A DNA stretch of 64,000 nt from Candidatus Heimdallarchaeota archaeon (GTDB taxonomy: Archaea; Asgardarchaeota; Heimdallarchaeia; JABLTI01). This document shows, in pieces, positions 36,894 through 45,608 of the stretch. The notes below the pieces were generated by a model, which worked only from the letters and a program-made list of their open reading frames with translations, was not told the origin of the DNA and did not search any database. The stretch spans positions 124,001 to 188,000 of the forward strand of contig JABCTZ010000036.1 of NCBI GenBank assembly GCA_018238155.1, written 5' to 3'. Numbering within the stretch: the first letter of the stretch is position 1; each line of letters starts with the position of its first letter. Made by a program: the position numbers and the translations under genes.

Positions 36894-37724
36894 ATGACGG
36901 AAGATAATCCTGTATGTTTTGGAATGAAAAATATAACATCAATAACTCCTACTATTTGTTCACTAATGGATGTGCCACTGCCTAGCATTTCCACAGAAGA
37001 TGTTATTGATGATATTCTATTTATTAATAAAAAGAAATCGAAAAACGTTATAACAAAATGTTTATTGTATGCGCCTGACGGAATTGGTTATTTTCTAACT
37101 ATAAGGTATAAAGATCAATTCAAAAAAATGGCTGCTATAGCTCCCTATAGTATACGATTATGTTCTGTTTATCCTCCAAAAACACCCATTTGTTTTGCTT
37201 CAATGTTTACTGGAGCGTTGCCTAAAATTCATGGTAGGGAAAGATCAGAAAGAACCGTTCTAAAATGTGAAACCATTTTTGATACTTTTATAAAAGCAGG
37301 GAAAAAAATTGCTATCGTTGCAGTAAGGAGTTCAAGTATTGATTTAATTTTTAGAGAGAGAAAATTGGATTATTTTTCAGAAGAAACTGACGAGAAAGTA
37401 ACTTCAAGAGCAGTTGAATTGCTTAAGCAAGATCAACATGATTTAATTATTGTCTATCATCAAGAATATGATGATTTACTTCATGAAACCACTCCTGTGA
37501 GCCCTCGTGCGATTATTGCAATGAATAATCATATAGAGAGTTTCATAGAACTAGGTAATGCATTCAATAAATTCTGGAAAAAGTATAATCGTCTAATCCT
37601 ATTCACACCAGATCATGGTGCACATATCAGTAGAGAAGATGGTCGAGGTACTCATGGAAATAATATTCCGGAAGATATGGTAATAAGACACTATTATAAT
37701 GTAGAAAAAGGAGAAAACAAATAG
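36894..37724 (+). CDS. Alkaline phosphatase-superfamily protein
   Basis: This 276-aa protein has superfamily marks: an early metal-binding Asp in LLYAPDGIGY, a candidate nucleophile Thr in PPKTPICFASMFTGALPKIHG, YHQEYDDLLHET, and a metal-site FTPDHGAH followed by GTHGNN. The order matches the phosphodiesterase/nucleotide pyrophosphatase and phosphoglycerate mutase side of the superfamily. It lacks a signal peptide, so it would be cytosolic. It may hydrolyse or transfer a phosphate or sulfate ester; the substrate is unknown. It stands alone on the plus strand. Confidence 0.78.
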   Translation: MTEDNPVCFGMKNITSITPTICSLMDVPLPSISTEDVIDDILFINKKKSKNVITKCLLYAPDGIGYFLTIRYKDQFKKMAAIAPYSIRLCSVYPPKTPICFASMFTGALPKIHGRERSERTVLKCETIFDTFIKAGKKIAIVAVRSSSIDLIFRERKLDYFSEETDEKVTSRAVELLKQDQHDLIIVYHQEYDDLLHETTPVSPRAIIAMNNHIESFIELGNAFNKFWKKYNRLILFTPDHGAHISREDGRGTHGNNIPEDMVIRHYYNVEKGENK

Positions 37725-37948
37725 TTTCTTCTCTACTTTAAAAAATAACAAAATAAATCTCTTCTACTTTAATAAATAAGGAATAAATATTTTAATTATT
37801 ATCATTGAATATGTGGTTAGGGTAATAATGAGTGCATTAACCACAATTTATTGAAAAAATCCTCATAAGAACTTCAATATGCCTTTTTACCCAAAAAGCG
37901 AGGAAAATGACGGATGGGAAAAATGACTGGAGAAGGATGATTTCCTTC

Positions 37949-39046
37949 TCAATTCCTTGTTTTGCGTGGTTTTGCTTGTATTGGTTTCTTGGTTGTTTTT
38001 GCTGATATTTTTGCTTGTTTTGAACGTTTTGCTCTTGTGGATTTTCGTTTAGGTTTAAGGTAAGCTTTCATAGCTTTCATGTGATTTTTGTAATGAGGTG
38101 ATTTCTTCAATAACCAGCTGCGAACTGCTGGTCTACAGATTATTGCTAGTATTCTTGCAAAAGCTAATCGACTTTTAGTGTCCTGAACATAATCATCAAA
38201 AGTATGTTTTTGGTATTGTAGTATTCTTTGACTTTCTGTGGTGTCCATAAATCCACAATGGAATGGTTCCTTTCCAAAAGCAGTATTTGGCAACCGACCT
38301 ATGCCCATTGCTTCAAGTAATCGCCCAACAAATTCTTCATATGTTACTCTACATTTTTCTCCGCCTGCAATATGGAGTGTTTTTCCCCATACTTCATCAT
38401 TTGTTGTTGCACGAGCCATTGCCAAACCGGTATCTCGTGTGTCTGTGTGTTCAATAGGTGTGTCTACAGGAACGTCGAACATAACTGGATCTACACCTTG
38501 ATCAATAGGCATTATTGCACTGAATCTGAAAATCGTCCAAATTAAATCAGAGCTTCGTATCATTTCTTCACATTTAATTTTATGGCGTGCATAGTGATCA
38601 TGTGAACTTGGATTAAATTCATCAGTAACTTTGATTATATAATCTGCTCCTTTATGTCTAACATCTCCATAAGTAGCAACGGATGAACTGAAAATTAACT
38701 TGGGTGGTATCTGTTGCTTCTTCATAGCAAGAATTAGGTTTTTCGTACCCCCGACATTAATTGGTTCTGCGAATTCAGGTTTGATATTTGCTAGTGGTGG
38801 AATAATTGCTGCTAAATGAATAACAACCTCTATACCTTTTACTGCATGTTCTAAATCTGATAAGTTGCGGAGATCACCCCAACAAATCTCAACTTTATCC
38901 AAATGTTTTTTGTACCTTCTTGCTTTTCTTTTATTAGCTTTAGTGGGTATATCAAAACATCTGATGTAATGATCCATTTTAATTAATTCATTTAATGTAC
39001 TTGTTCCAACATTTCCAAATGCACCTGTAAGTAAGATTTTAACCAT
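37949..39046 (-). CDS. NAD-dependent epimerase/dehydratase (SDR) with basic C-terminal tail
   Basis: This 365-aa protein is an extended SDR. The N-terminal NAD-binding motif is TGAFGNVG (7-14) and the active site has YARHK (Tyr/Lys pair) with an upstream Ser in FSSSVATYG. It probably acts on a nucleotide sugar or a similar ketone. The last ~45 residues (about 321-365) are a Lys/Arg-rich tail with KRKSTRAKRSKQAK and RKTRN, resembling a disordered nucleic-acid-binding tail. Such a tail is unusual in this family. The gene stands alone. Confidence 0.85.
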   Translation of the reverse strand: MVKILLTGAFGNVGTSTLNELIKMDHYIRCFDIPTKANKRKARRYKKHLDKVEICWGDLRNLSDLEHAVKGIEVVIHLAAIIPPLANIKPEFAEPINVGGTKNLILAMKKQQIPPKLIFSSSVATYGDVRHKGADYIIKVTDEFNPSSHDHYARHKIKCEEMIRSSDLIWTIFRFSAIMPIDQGVDPVMFDVPVDTPIEHTDTRDTGLAMARATTNDEVWGKTLHIAGGEKCRVTYEEFVGRLLEAMGIGRLPNTAFGKEPFHCGFMDTTESQRILQYQKHTFDDYVQDTKSRLAFARILAIICRPAVRSWLLKKSPHYKNHMKAMKAYLKPKRKSTRAKRSKQAKISAKTTKKPIQAKPRKTRN

Positions 39047-39457
39047 ATATAAGCCTCCTAAGATTTTTGATGCATTTTGAATTTACATACTATCTCTGTG
39101 CCATTTCTGTTTTTATTTTTAGTGCAATTTCGATGTGTATGTACCATAATGTTAGACTCTCTAACAGAGGCTTACACCACCATTGCTGCTAGGTATAATA
39201 GAAACGATTGATTCCTTATTCTGCTATATTTTTTAGCGATAAGAGCTAGCAAATACTAATCGGTGGTAATTAATGTAATTATGAGGTTACTCAGGGAGGG
39301 TAAGTCCTATCGAGTTAGACCTCAGACTAAATATTCTTTTTATAGTATTTAAATATTATTAAATCGACGAAAATCAACTAATAGCAGTTTCAGAAATATT
39401 CCATCCGAAGACTAAGTGTTTTAAGAGAGAAAAACATAATATTTCTTAGTGATTATC
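39047..39457. other. Intergenic region with structured segments
   Basis: This 410-bp gap has no supported ORF. At 39173-39272 a long-range repeat pairs ACCACCATT with AATCGGTGGT and GCTAG (39188-39192) with CTAGC (39246-39250). A second element at 39283-39323 pairs GAGGT with ACCTC and inner CTC/GAG and AGG/CCT. The sum suggests a small structured RNA; orientation is unknown. Confidence 0.4.
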
Positions 39458-40348
39458 ATGGAAATTACGCACGTAGGAAAACGAGGAATAGTATTTACTT
39501 TTGACGATTTATCTTCACCGGGTTATGCTTGCCCAACAAATGTTTATGTAGTTTACACAGGTAAGAGTTTCTTTATCTGTGACACTTTTCTAGGACCTGC
39601 ATCAATGAAATCTGTGAAGGAATATCTAGAAGAGAAATATGGAGAAAAAGAATACGTGGTTTTCAATAGTCATTCTCATTGGGATCATCATTGGGGAAAT
39701 AGTGCTTTTCTAAAGGCTAAAATAATTGCTCATGAATTGTGTATGGAAGATATGCGAGAAAACGCAGAGGGCATTCTTAAAAAGAAAGCTAAATTCAAAC
39801 GTGGGAAAGTAGTCATAACCTATCCAAACCTTCTCTTTAAAAACAATCTGAATTTTGATGAAGAACAAATTCAAATTTTCCATAGTCCTGGTCATACTCT
39901 AGATTCAAGTTCTTGTTATGACTCAGAAGACAAAGTTCTTTTCGCTGGGGATAATCTTGAAGAACCAATTCCGTATATCAATTCCAATTTAGAAGGTCTG
40001 AAAGAATATATTGAAACTTTGAAATATTATTCTTCTCTGGATATTGAAGTTATTATTCCCGGTCACGGTCAAGTATCTGATAAATCTCTACTTGAAGCCA
40101 ATTTACACTATCTTGAAAATTTGCCAAATCTTGTTGAACCTATTGATATTGAGAAACACGGTAAAGCTTTCTATATTGTTCATCTTGGAAATCTAAATAA
40201 ATTAGCAAAAATCTATGCTGAAGAGAAGAATAATAAAGAGGCTATTAAATTTTTCAAATTGCTACTTAAGATTAATGATCAAGTAAAGCTCTATGAAGAA
40301 GATTCAATTAAAGCCATTAACCAAAGAATTAAGGATTTAGAAAAATAA
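39458..40348 (+). CDS. Metallo-beta-lactamase-fold hydrolase with TPR-like end
   Basis: This protein has about 296 aa from ATG 39458 (GTG 39449 is in frame). The MBL motifs are NSHSHWDHHWGN (HxHxDH), FHSPGHTLDSSS, FAGDNLEEPIPY and IIPGHGQ. It is a glyoxalase II-like or lactonase-like hydrolase with two zinc ions. The C-terminal ~70 residues form helical pairs like a TPR (LAKIYAEEKNNKEAIKFFKLLLKIN). The substrate is unknown. A second, different MBL protein is encoded at 50 kb. Confidence 0.86.
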   Translation: MEITHVGKRGIVFTFDDLSSPGYACPTNVYVVYTGKSFFICDTFLGPASMKSVKEYLEEKYGEKEYVVFNSHSHWDHHWGNSAFLKAKIIAHELCMEDMRENAEGILKKKAKFKRGKVVITYPNLLFKNNLNFDEEQIQIFHSPGHTLDSSSCYDSEDKVLFAGDNLEEPIPYINSNLEGLKEYIETLKYYSSLDIEVIIPGHGQVSDKSLLEANLHYLENLPNLVEPIDIEKHGKAFYIVHLGNLNKLAKIYAEEKNNKEAIKFFKLLLKINDQVKLYEEDSIKAINQRIKDLEK

Positions 40349-40499
40349 TCTACTTAGTAGTTTTATTTCACTCATTATCCTCTTTTCTTTTATTATTGTA
40401 AAATACTAATGAAATTTGAACAATTTATTAATTCGTGTAATTACATTTATAATATTTGATTACAGTATTTAATTAGGGGATAGTAATGAGAGGATAACA

Positions 40500-41792
40500 T
40501 TGACGATGAGAATACTATCTAGATATACAAAGAAATTATCTCTTTTATTAATTATTTTAGTAATTGTTCTTCCAAGCATTTTCACAGGTGTAATTGGGAG
40601 AAATGCTAATCAAAATAATTCGAATTCAATAAATAATATGAGTGCTCCATTATACAACTATAATGATATTGTAGTAAAAGATGATCTAGTAATTCTTTCA
40701 TCATTTGGTAATTTCTGGGAAATTTGGAATACATCTAACCCCAAAAAACCTTTTCTAGTAAAGACCATTCATTTTGATTCTGAAGACTTAGAATATATTT
40801 CCGATATGGAAATAATCAATGATTATCTTTTTATCAAGATTCCAGATCAAATAATTATTTATGATCTAGCAGACCCAACAAACCCAAATAATATAGCTTC
40901 AATTTCTTGCCAATTTTCTAATGTAGTAGAAATTCATTTTGAGAATAATCTTCTTTATTTGCTTCAATATGTGGAACATTCGAGTTACTATACTTCTACA
41001 CTTTCTATATTGAATATAAGTAAATTTAATTCAATTCAACTCTTGGGTGTTTACAATTCGAGTATTCATCATGCTAATTATGATATGTTACATGACCGTG
41101 ATAGATTATTGATTAAAGATAGTTTTGTGTATTTAATTTGCCTAGGAGATTATCATCCTGATGATATGGATTCCGTTCTAGAAATAATCGATATAAGTAA
41201 TAAATCAAATCCCCAAAAAAAAGGTGAATTTGTTTTGCCTTCCAGACCTTATTCTATTGGATTAAGGGATAATTTTGCATTTATTCCAACTCATTATGAT
41301 TGCCTTCAAATTATTGATTGTTCTAATCCAAGTGCTCCTATTAACGTTTCAAAATTCGAAAGTACTGAAATAATAAATGATATTGAAATACATAACAATG
41401 TTTGTTATCTTGCATTAGCAACTAAATTTGTTATTTTAGATTTAACAGATATTGAAAACATTATTACTCTTGGAGAGTATACACTAAGAAATCAAGGTAA
41501 TACCTATTTCAATAACCTCAAAGTACATGGTGATATCCTTTATACAATAGGTCCCTCTGAACATCATGATCGTTATTTTTTCATTTTTGATTGCTCTGAT
41601 TTAACAGACCCAACTAGGCTTTATCCAAAAGGAATACGAATTTCTGGTGAAATATTATTTAAATTAGTAATTTTTTCAACGTATGCGGGGATTATTTTGG
41701 GATCTATACTAATTATCGTTGGTCTCTTTTTCTTAATTAAGAAACTAAAACAAAGGAGATCCAGGGTTCATCAAAATGAAGCAAAAAGTTGA
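40500..41792 (+). CDS. Secreted LVIVD-type beta-propeller with C-terminal anchor
   Basis: The N-terminal 30 residues of this 430-aa protein are a signal sequence (LSLLLIILVIVLPSIFTGVIG). The mature part has about seven repeats with the W/I-D/N-S/D-x-P pattern of LVIVD propellers (IWNTSNPKKPFLVKT; IYDLADPTNPNNIAS; IIDISNKSNPQKKGEF; IIDCSNPSAPINVS; IFDCSDLTDPTRLYP). The C-terminal helix (about 390-412) is followed by KKLKQRRSR, which would hold it on the membrane. It is probably a cell-surface binding protein. The stop overlaps the next gene by 17 nt. Confidence 0.82.
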   Translation: MTMRILSRYTKKLSLLLIILVIVLPSIFTGVIGRNANQNNSNSINNMSAPLYNYNDIVVKDDLVILSSFGNFWEIWNTSNPKKPFLVKTIHFDSEDLEYISDMEIINDYLFIKIPDQIIIYDLADPTNPNNIASISCQFSNVVEIHFENNLLYLLQYVEHSSYYTSTLSILNISKFNSIQLLGVYNSSIHHANYDMLHDRDRLLIKDSFVYLICLGDYHPDDMDSVLEIIDISNKSNPQKKGEFVLPSRPYSIGLRDNFAFIPTHYDCLQIIDCSNPSAPINVSKFESTEIINDIEIHNNVCYLALATKFVILDLTDIENIITLGEYTLRNQGNTYFNNLKVHGDILYTIGPSEHHDRYFFIFDCSDLTDPTRLYPKGIRISGEILFKLVIFSTYAGIILGSILIIVGLFFLIKKLKQRRSRVHQNEAKS

Positions 41793-42372
41793 TCTTGCAA
41801 TAGTATTTGGTTTTGCCACCATAGCACTTTTTTTCACCTCGCAAATATTGATTATAAACGAGCTAAATCCCAAAACTGCCTTGTCTTTTGAAGATGAAGA
41901 TGTAATTATTGCTATTACAGGAGATAATGCTTCTCTCTTGGCTCGATATGGTTTGAAAAATTATGGAGAATTAGATTCCTATTTAATTTCACTTCCCTTT
42001 GCCAGTCGTCCTTGGGATATTAATTTGACATTTAATGGTCTACCACTGGATTATTCTTGGACTACTATGATGCTTTCTTCTGAACCTGAAACATTCGATA
42101 CGATTATATTTCGAGTAGAATTAGAACCTGGTCAAAAAGGAGATGTTCTTGTCAGCTACAAACGAAACTATGATTTAGTGGAAGAGGAAGATTCTTCTTC
42201 AATTGTTTTTCGCTATATTGTTGGTTCAACAAAATCTTGGGGAGAACCATTGATTTTTGCCCATTTTGAATTTTGGTTGCAAGAAAATGAATCAGATACT
42301 TTGCTTGAATCTCGAGATTATACTAACTGGCTGCCGACAGAAACTTTCTTGTTTTTCGAATATCTTCTCTGA
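41776..42372 (+). CDS. Membrane-anchored extracytoplasmic protein, partner of propeller
   Basis: This 198-aa protein begins within the 3' end of the propeller gene, so the two are translationally coupled. An N-terminal helix (about 6-25) acts as signal or anchor. The rest is beta-rich and extracytoplasmic, rich in Glu, Asp and aromatic residues, with no recognised domain. Its overlap suggests a surface complex with the propeller protein. It is followed by the MFS gene about 55 nt later. Confidence 0.72.
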   Translation: MKQKVDLAIVFGFATIALFFTSQILIINELNPKTALSFEDEDVIIAITGDNASLLARYGLKNYGELDSYLISLPFASRPWDINLTFNGLPLDYSWTTMMLSSEPETFDTIIFRVELEPGQKGDVLVSYKRNYDLVEEEDSSSIVFRYIVGSTKSWGEPLIFAHFEFWLQENESDTLLESRDYTNWLPTETFLFFEYLL

Positions 42373-42427
42373 ATGAGCTGTCACAAAAGCAAGTATTAAT
42401 AATAGTTATACTGACTTTTAACATGTA

Positions 42428-44146
42428 ATGTCAGAACAGAGATTCCCTTATTTCAAGTCGACCATGGTTAGTTTTGGGTATTTCACCAACAACCTTACGT
42501 GGTCCGCTTTTAATATCTTCGTTCCACTAATTTTAAGCGATAATTTAAAGGCTCTACTTGGTGATGTTCCTTACATCAATACACTCATTGGATTAATAAT
42601 GATTTTAGATAATATTGCCTCTATTATTATACAACCTTATATCGGAGCACTATCTGATCGTATTTGGATAGCAAAATTGGGAAGAAGAATGCCATTTGTG
42701 ATTATTGGTATTCCTCTTGCAGCATTTTTCTTTGGCCTTATTGGTACATTTCAATCAACAATGTTTGTCGTCTTAATCGGTATTTGTGGTTTTAATATTA
42801 GTATGGCATTTTACAAGTCACCAGTCATGAGTTTAGTTCCAGATTTACTCCCAAGAGAGTACAGAAGTCAAGGTGCAGGTGTACTCAATGTTGTTGGTGG
42901 AGTTGCAAGCATATCTGGACTATTGATTGTTTCAAGTTTAATAGTAAATCATAGCAAATTTGCTTTTTGGGCACTCTCAATAATAATGATTATTTGTTTA
43001 GGCATTTTATTACTGACTGTTCGTGAAAAGAAAGATATTGAAATTGAAAAAAGAGAGAAGAAAATTGGTCTTTTTTCATCTATCAAACGCATAGTGAAAG
43101 ACCGAAATTTACCACTCATATTCATGTTATGTTCAGTCTTTTTTCACACAGCAGGGTATAGTGTAGTTGAAACATTCATTAGTAGATACTCAACTGAATT
43201 ACTAGGTTTCCATCCTAGTACAGCCGGAAAAATTCTTGCTGCTTTCATTGGTTTTACTGTTATTGCTGCTTTACCTGCAGGTCTTGTAGGAAAAAGAATT
43301 GGTGCATTAAATGCAGTTGTTATTGGCATAGTCGGATTTACTGTCTCACTTATACCTTTGACTATTTTCAGTCTTCTACCTGATTTAACTATTATGAAAG
43401 ATGTATTAACACTCAATACTTTACAATCACCAATATTCACGTTGCAATTTTTACTCTACTTTCTAATAATATTCATTATGGGTTTTAGTTACTTGTTATT
43501 ATCAATTAATTCAATAGTAGTTATTTGGAATTTTGCTCCCGATAAAGAGACAGCAACATATACTAGCTTCTTCTATGTTGCTTTACATTTAGCAGCAATA
43601 CTCAGTCCATTTATCGCAGGAAGTATTTTCGATTTATATGCTTTCAATTTATTTAAGAATGGTGATGATACCTCAGGTTTAAGAATTATGTTTGTGTATG
43701 CTATTGTCTGTTTTATGTTAACGATTATCTTTATTTCTCTAGTTAAAGTATTTAGAAATAAACAATTGAGGGAAATTGGTGATAAAGAAACCTACATCAG
43801 ACATCGTTTAGAACAGAAGGAATATCCTCTAGAATACATTCCAATGCTTCTATTTGGAATAGGTACACGAAGGCGGAACGCAATCCTCGTTTTGCGAAAG
43901 GAGCATCAAGAAGAACAAAAGGATATAGATGAAAAAATACGGAAATTGCGAAAAAAGCAAATGTATGTAGTTGAAAACTTAAGTGATGATACAAGAAATA
44001 TAGAGGAATTGCAGAAGAAAACAATTATTGAACACAAACAAATGAAGAAAGAAATGACAAAAGAACAAAAGGAAAAAATCAGAGAATTGAGACAGGATAT
44101 CATTGAAAAGAAGATCAAGAAAAAATTGGAAGAAGAATACGATTAA
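42428..44146 (+). CDS. Major facilitator superfamily transporter (sugar/cation symporter-like) with coiled-coil tail
   Basis: This 572-aa protein has about 12 transmembrane helices in the first ~440 residues. The loop motif GALSDRIWIAKLGRRMPFVI (near 73-93) is the MFS signature in the form seen in GPH/SLC45-type carriers, and VPDLLPREYRSQGAGV resembles the SLC45/sucrose carriers. The C-terminal ~110 residues are charged, cytosolic and helical, probably a coiled coil (KEHQEEQKDIDEKIRKLRKKQ). Sugar uptake is a plausible role, not proven. The coiled-coil extension is unusual and may link it to a cytosolic partner. Confidence 0.88.
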   Translation: MSEQRFPYFKSTMVSFGYFTNNLTWSAFNIFVPLILSDNLKALLGDVPYINTLIGLIMILDNIASIIIQPYIGALSDRIWIAKLGRRMPFVIIGIPLAAFFFGLIGTFQSTMFVVLIGICGFNISMAFYKSPVMSLVPDLLPREYRSQGAGVLNVVGGVASISGLLIVSSLIVNHSKFAFWALSIIMIICLGILLLTVREKKDIEIEKREKKIGLFSSIKRIVKDRNLPLIFMLCSVFFHTAGYSVVETFISRYSTELLGFHPSTAGKILAAFIGFTVIAALPAGLVGKRIGALNAVVIGIVGFTVSLIPLTIFSLLPDLTIMKDVLTLNTLQSPIFTLQFLLYFLIIFIMGFSYLLLSINSIVVIWNFAPDKETATYTSFFYVALHLAAILSPFIAGSIFDLYAFNLFKNGDDTSGLRIMFVYAIVCFMLTIIFISLVKVFRNKQLREIGDKETYIRHRLEQKEYPLEYIPMLLFGIGTRRRNAILVLRKEHQEEQKDIDEKIRKLRKKQMYVVENLSDDTRNIEELQKKTIIEHKQMKKEMTKEQKEKIRELRQDIIEKKIKKKLEEEYD

Positions 44147-44544
44147 ATGAACGGATTCAATCTTCATTTTAATATCTATTTTCCTTTTGGTGCTTCTTTT
44201 TTTTGCCTAAATTTATTCTATTTCAGTTGTAGTAGAAGAGAATTAGTAAAAAAATAGGTTGATCTAAAAGCATGTGTTAAGCTTGAAAATATTGTTAAAA
44301 TACAATACAAAAATCTCTCATAAAAGAGTATTTTTGTCTTTACTCTTTTTTGAGAATAAACAACTTACTAATTTATTAATCTATTAATTCATTGAAAAAA
44401 CTTTCTTTTTTCTAATAAATCAATCTCTCTTTAATTCATTTATCTATTTATTTCATAACCCTTTTTGCCACAAAAAAAAGCTATTTATATCAATTCTTAC
44501 AATAAAAGTAGATATACAATTAATATTGAAAGGAGAAAAATTAA
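44147..44544. other. 398-bp intergenic region with hairpin and promoter
   Basis: No ORF is supported. A hairpin CAAAAAT/ATTTTTG (44308-44336), with inner CTCT/AGAG and a bulged T, is followed by a T-rich run and could end the MFS transcript. A TATA-like CTATTTATATC near 44482-44492 lies about 55-60 bases before the start of the longin-like gene, so its promoter is probably here. Confidence 0.5.
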
Positions 44545-45036
44545 ATGAAACCACTAAGCCTCTGTTTAGTACAAATGGGAGACAAGGGACTTGAATTAGT
44601 ATCATCACATCCAAAGGTTTTACCAAAAGAAGTTCTAACTGAAATCACCTATAAATCAATGCCAATGGGTGCAAAGCCTGGAGAATTTGTTTCTTCATCT
44701 GTGAGTGATCTATTCTATTCAAGCTATATTTTCTCTTTACCAAGAGAAGATTCTCGAGACAATATTTGTGCTATTATCGCTATTTTTAGTGACATGAAAT
44801 ATAACATTGATGGAATTAGAAAAGTTTTCTCGTTTTTAATTAAGGAATTAGAAACAAAGACTCTTTTAAAATTAGATCTTATGGAGGAAATCTTACCTAA
44901 TCTCTATACTGGATTCAGTAAAGGAAACATTAGAATAAAGATTAGTTCAGTTGCAACAATCTCGATTGATTTTGAAACTAAAGAAGAAGAACCCAAAGAT
45001 GAAACTACTGATCTTGAAGATGATTTATGGAAATAA
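44545..45036 (+). CDS. Longin/roadblock-like small protein of GTPase operon
   Basis: The N-terminus of this 163-aa protein (LSLCLVQMGDKGLELVSSHPK) and the alternation of five strands and three helices to about residue 110 resemble a longin-like fold, as in Asgard GTPase-associated proteins. Typical features are the first strand with an exposed GDKG turn and DSRDNICAIIAIFSDMKYN. The C-terminal ~50 residues are an extended acidic tail. It is cytosolic. It is the first gene of an operon with an Arf-like GTPase and a 7TM protein, which fits a GTPase regulator or partner. AAGGAG precedes the ATG. The fold call is by pattern and needs structural support. Confidence 0.65.
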   Translation: MKPLSLCLVQMGDKGLELVSSHPKVLPKEVLTEITYKSMPMGAKPGEFVSSSVSDLFYSSYIFSLPREDSRDNICAIIAIFSDMKYNIDGIRKVFSFLIKELETKTLLKLDLMEEILPNLYTGFSKGNIRIKISSVATISIDFETKEEEPKDETTDLEDDLWK

Positions 45037-45065
45037 TGAAAGACTAAGAAAAGGAGTGTAATTGA

Positions 45066-45608
45066 GTGTCATTTCTACGAAATCTCTTTAGAAGAAAAAG
45101 AACAAAAGAAGTCGATATAACGATTTGTGGTTTAGCAAGTGCTGGAAAAACTACAATTGTAAAATACCTTGAAACAGGTCAATTTATTGATACACAACCA
45201 ACCATGGGTATTAATCGTGGTGAGACAATTAGTGTTGAAAAACTTGAAATAAATATTTTTGATCTTGGAGGTCAAGATGATTTCAGAGTTCTCTGGCCTG
45301 AAGTAAATGAGAATTCAGATGGAATAGTTTTTGTTGTTGATAAGCACGATACAATACAATTCGAAGAAGCCCGTTTGACATTTCAAGAAATTGTCAAATC
45401 ACAAATACATGAAGATGTAATCGTACTTGTTTTATTACACAAAAATGATCTGCCTGGCGGAATGTCTCGAAGTAGTTTTATTCAAGAATTTGATTTAATT
45501 GATTTATCTTTCAAATGGGCTTGCTATGAAACTTCTGCAAAAACTGGTGAGAACATCTTTGAAGCATTTAGATGGTTTTTTGATCAATTGATGGAGGAAT
45601 CTTCCTAA
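45066..45608 (+). CDS. Arf-like small GTPase
   Basis: This 180-aa protein has the G motifs: P-loop GLASAGKT (22-29), switch I Thr46 in QPTMGIN, G3 DLGGQ (66-70), G4 as HKND (125-128, His in place of Asn) and G5 TSAK (156-159). The WPEVNENSDGIVFVVD stretch is typical of Arf/Sar/SRPRB-like GTPases. Thr46 in TMG and DLGGQ resemble Arf. The N-terminal FLRNLFRRKR is a short amphipathic basic stretch that may bind membranes. Start GTG 45066 has AAGGAG nine bases upstream. The unusual G4 residue may alter nucleotide specificity. Its stop overlaps the start of the 7TM gene. Confidence 0.93.
   Translation: MSFLRNLFRRKRTKEVDITICGLASAGKTTIVKYLETGQFIDTQPTMGINRGETISVEKLEINIFDLGGQDDFRVLWPEVNENSDGIVFVVDKHDTIQFEEARLTFQEIVKSQIHEDVIVLVLLHKNDLPGGMSRSSFIQEFDLIDLSFKWACYETSAKTGENIFEAFRWFFDQLMEESS

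Noticed and set aside
39283..39323. Possible RNase P RNA fragment (GAGGGTAAGTCC resembles a conserved core)
   Set aside because: The rest of the RNase P core is not present nearby, and the gap is too short for the whole RNA.
43797..44167. Several minus-strand ORFs at the 3' end of the MFS gene
   Set aside because: They are antisense to the coiled-coil tail; the Phe/Leu-rich composition comes from the complement of Lys/Glu codons.
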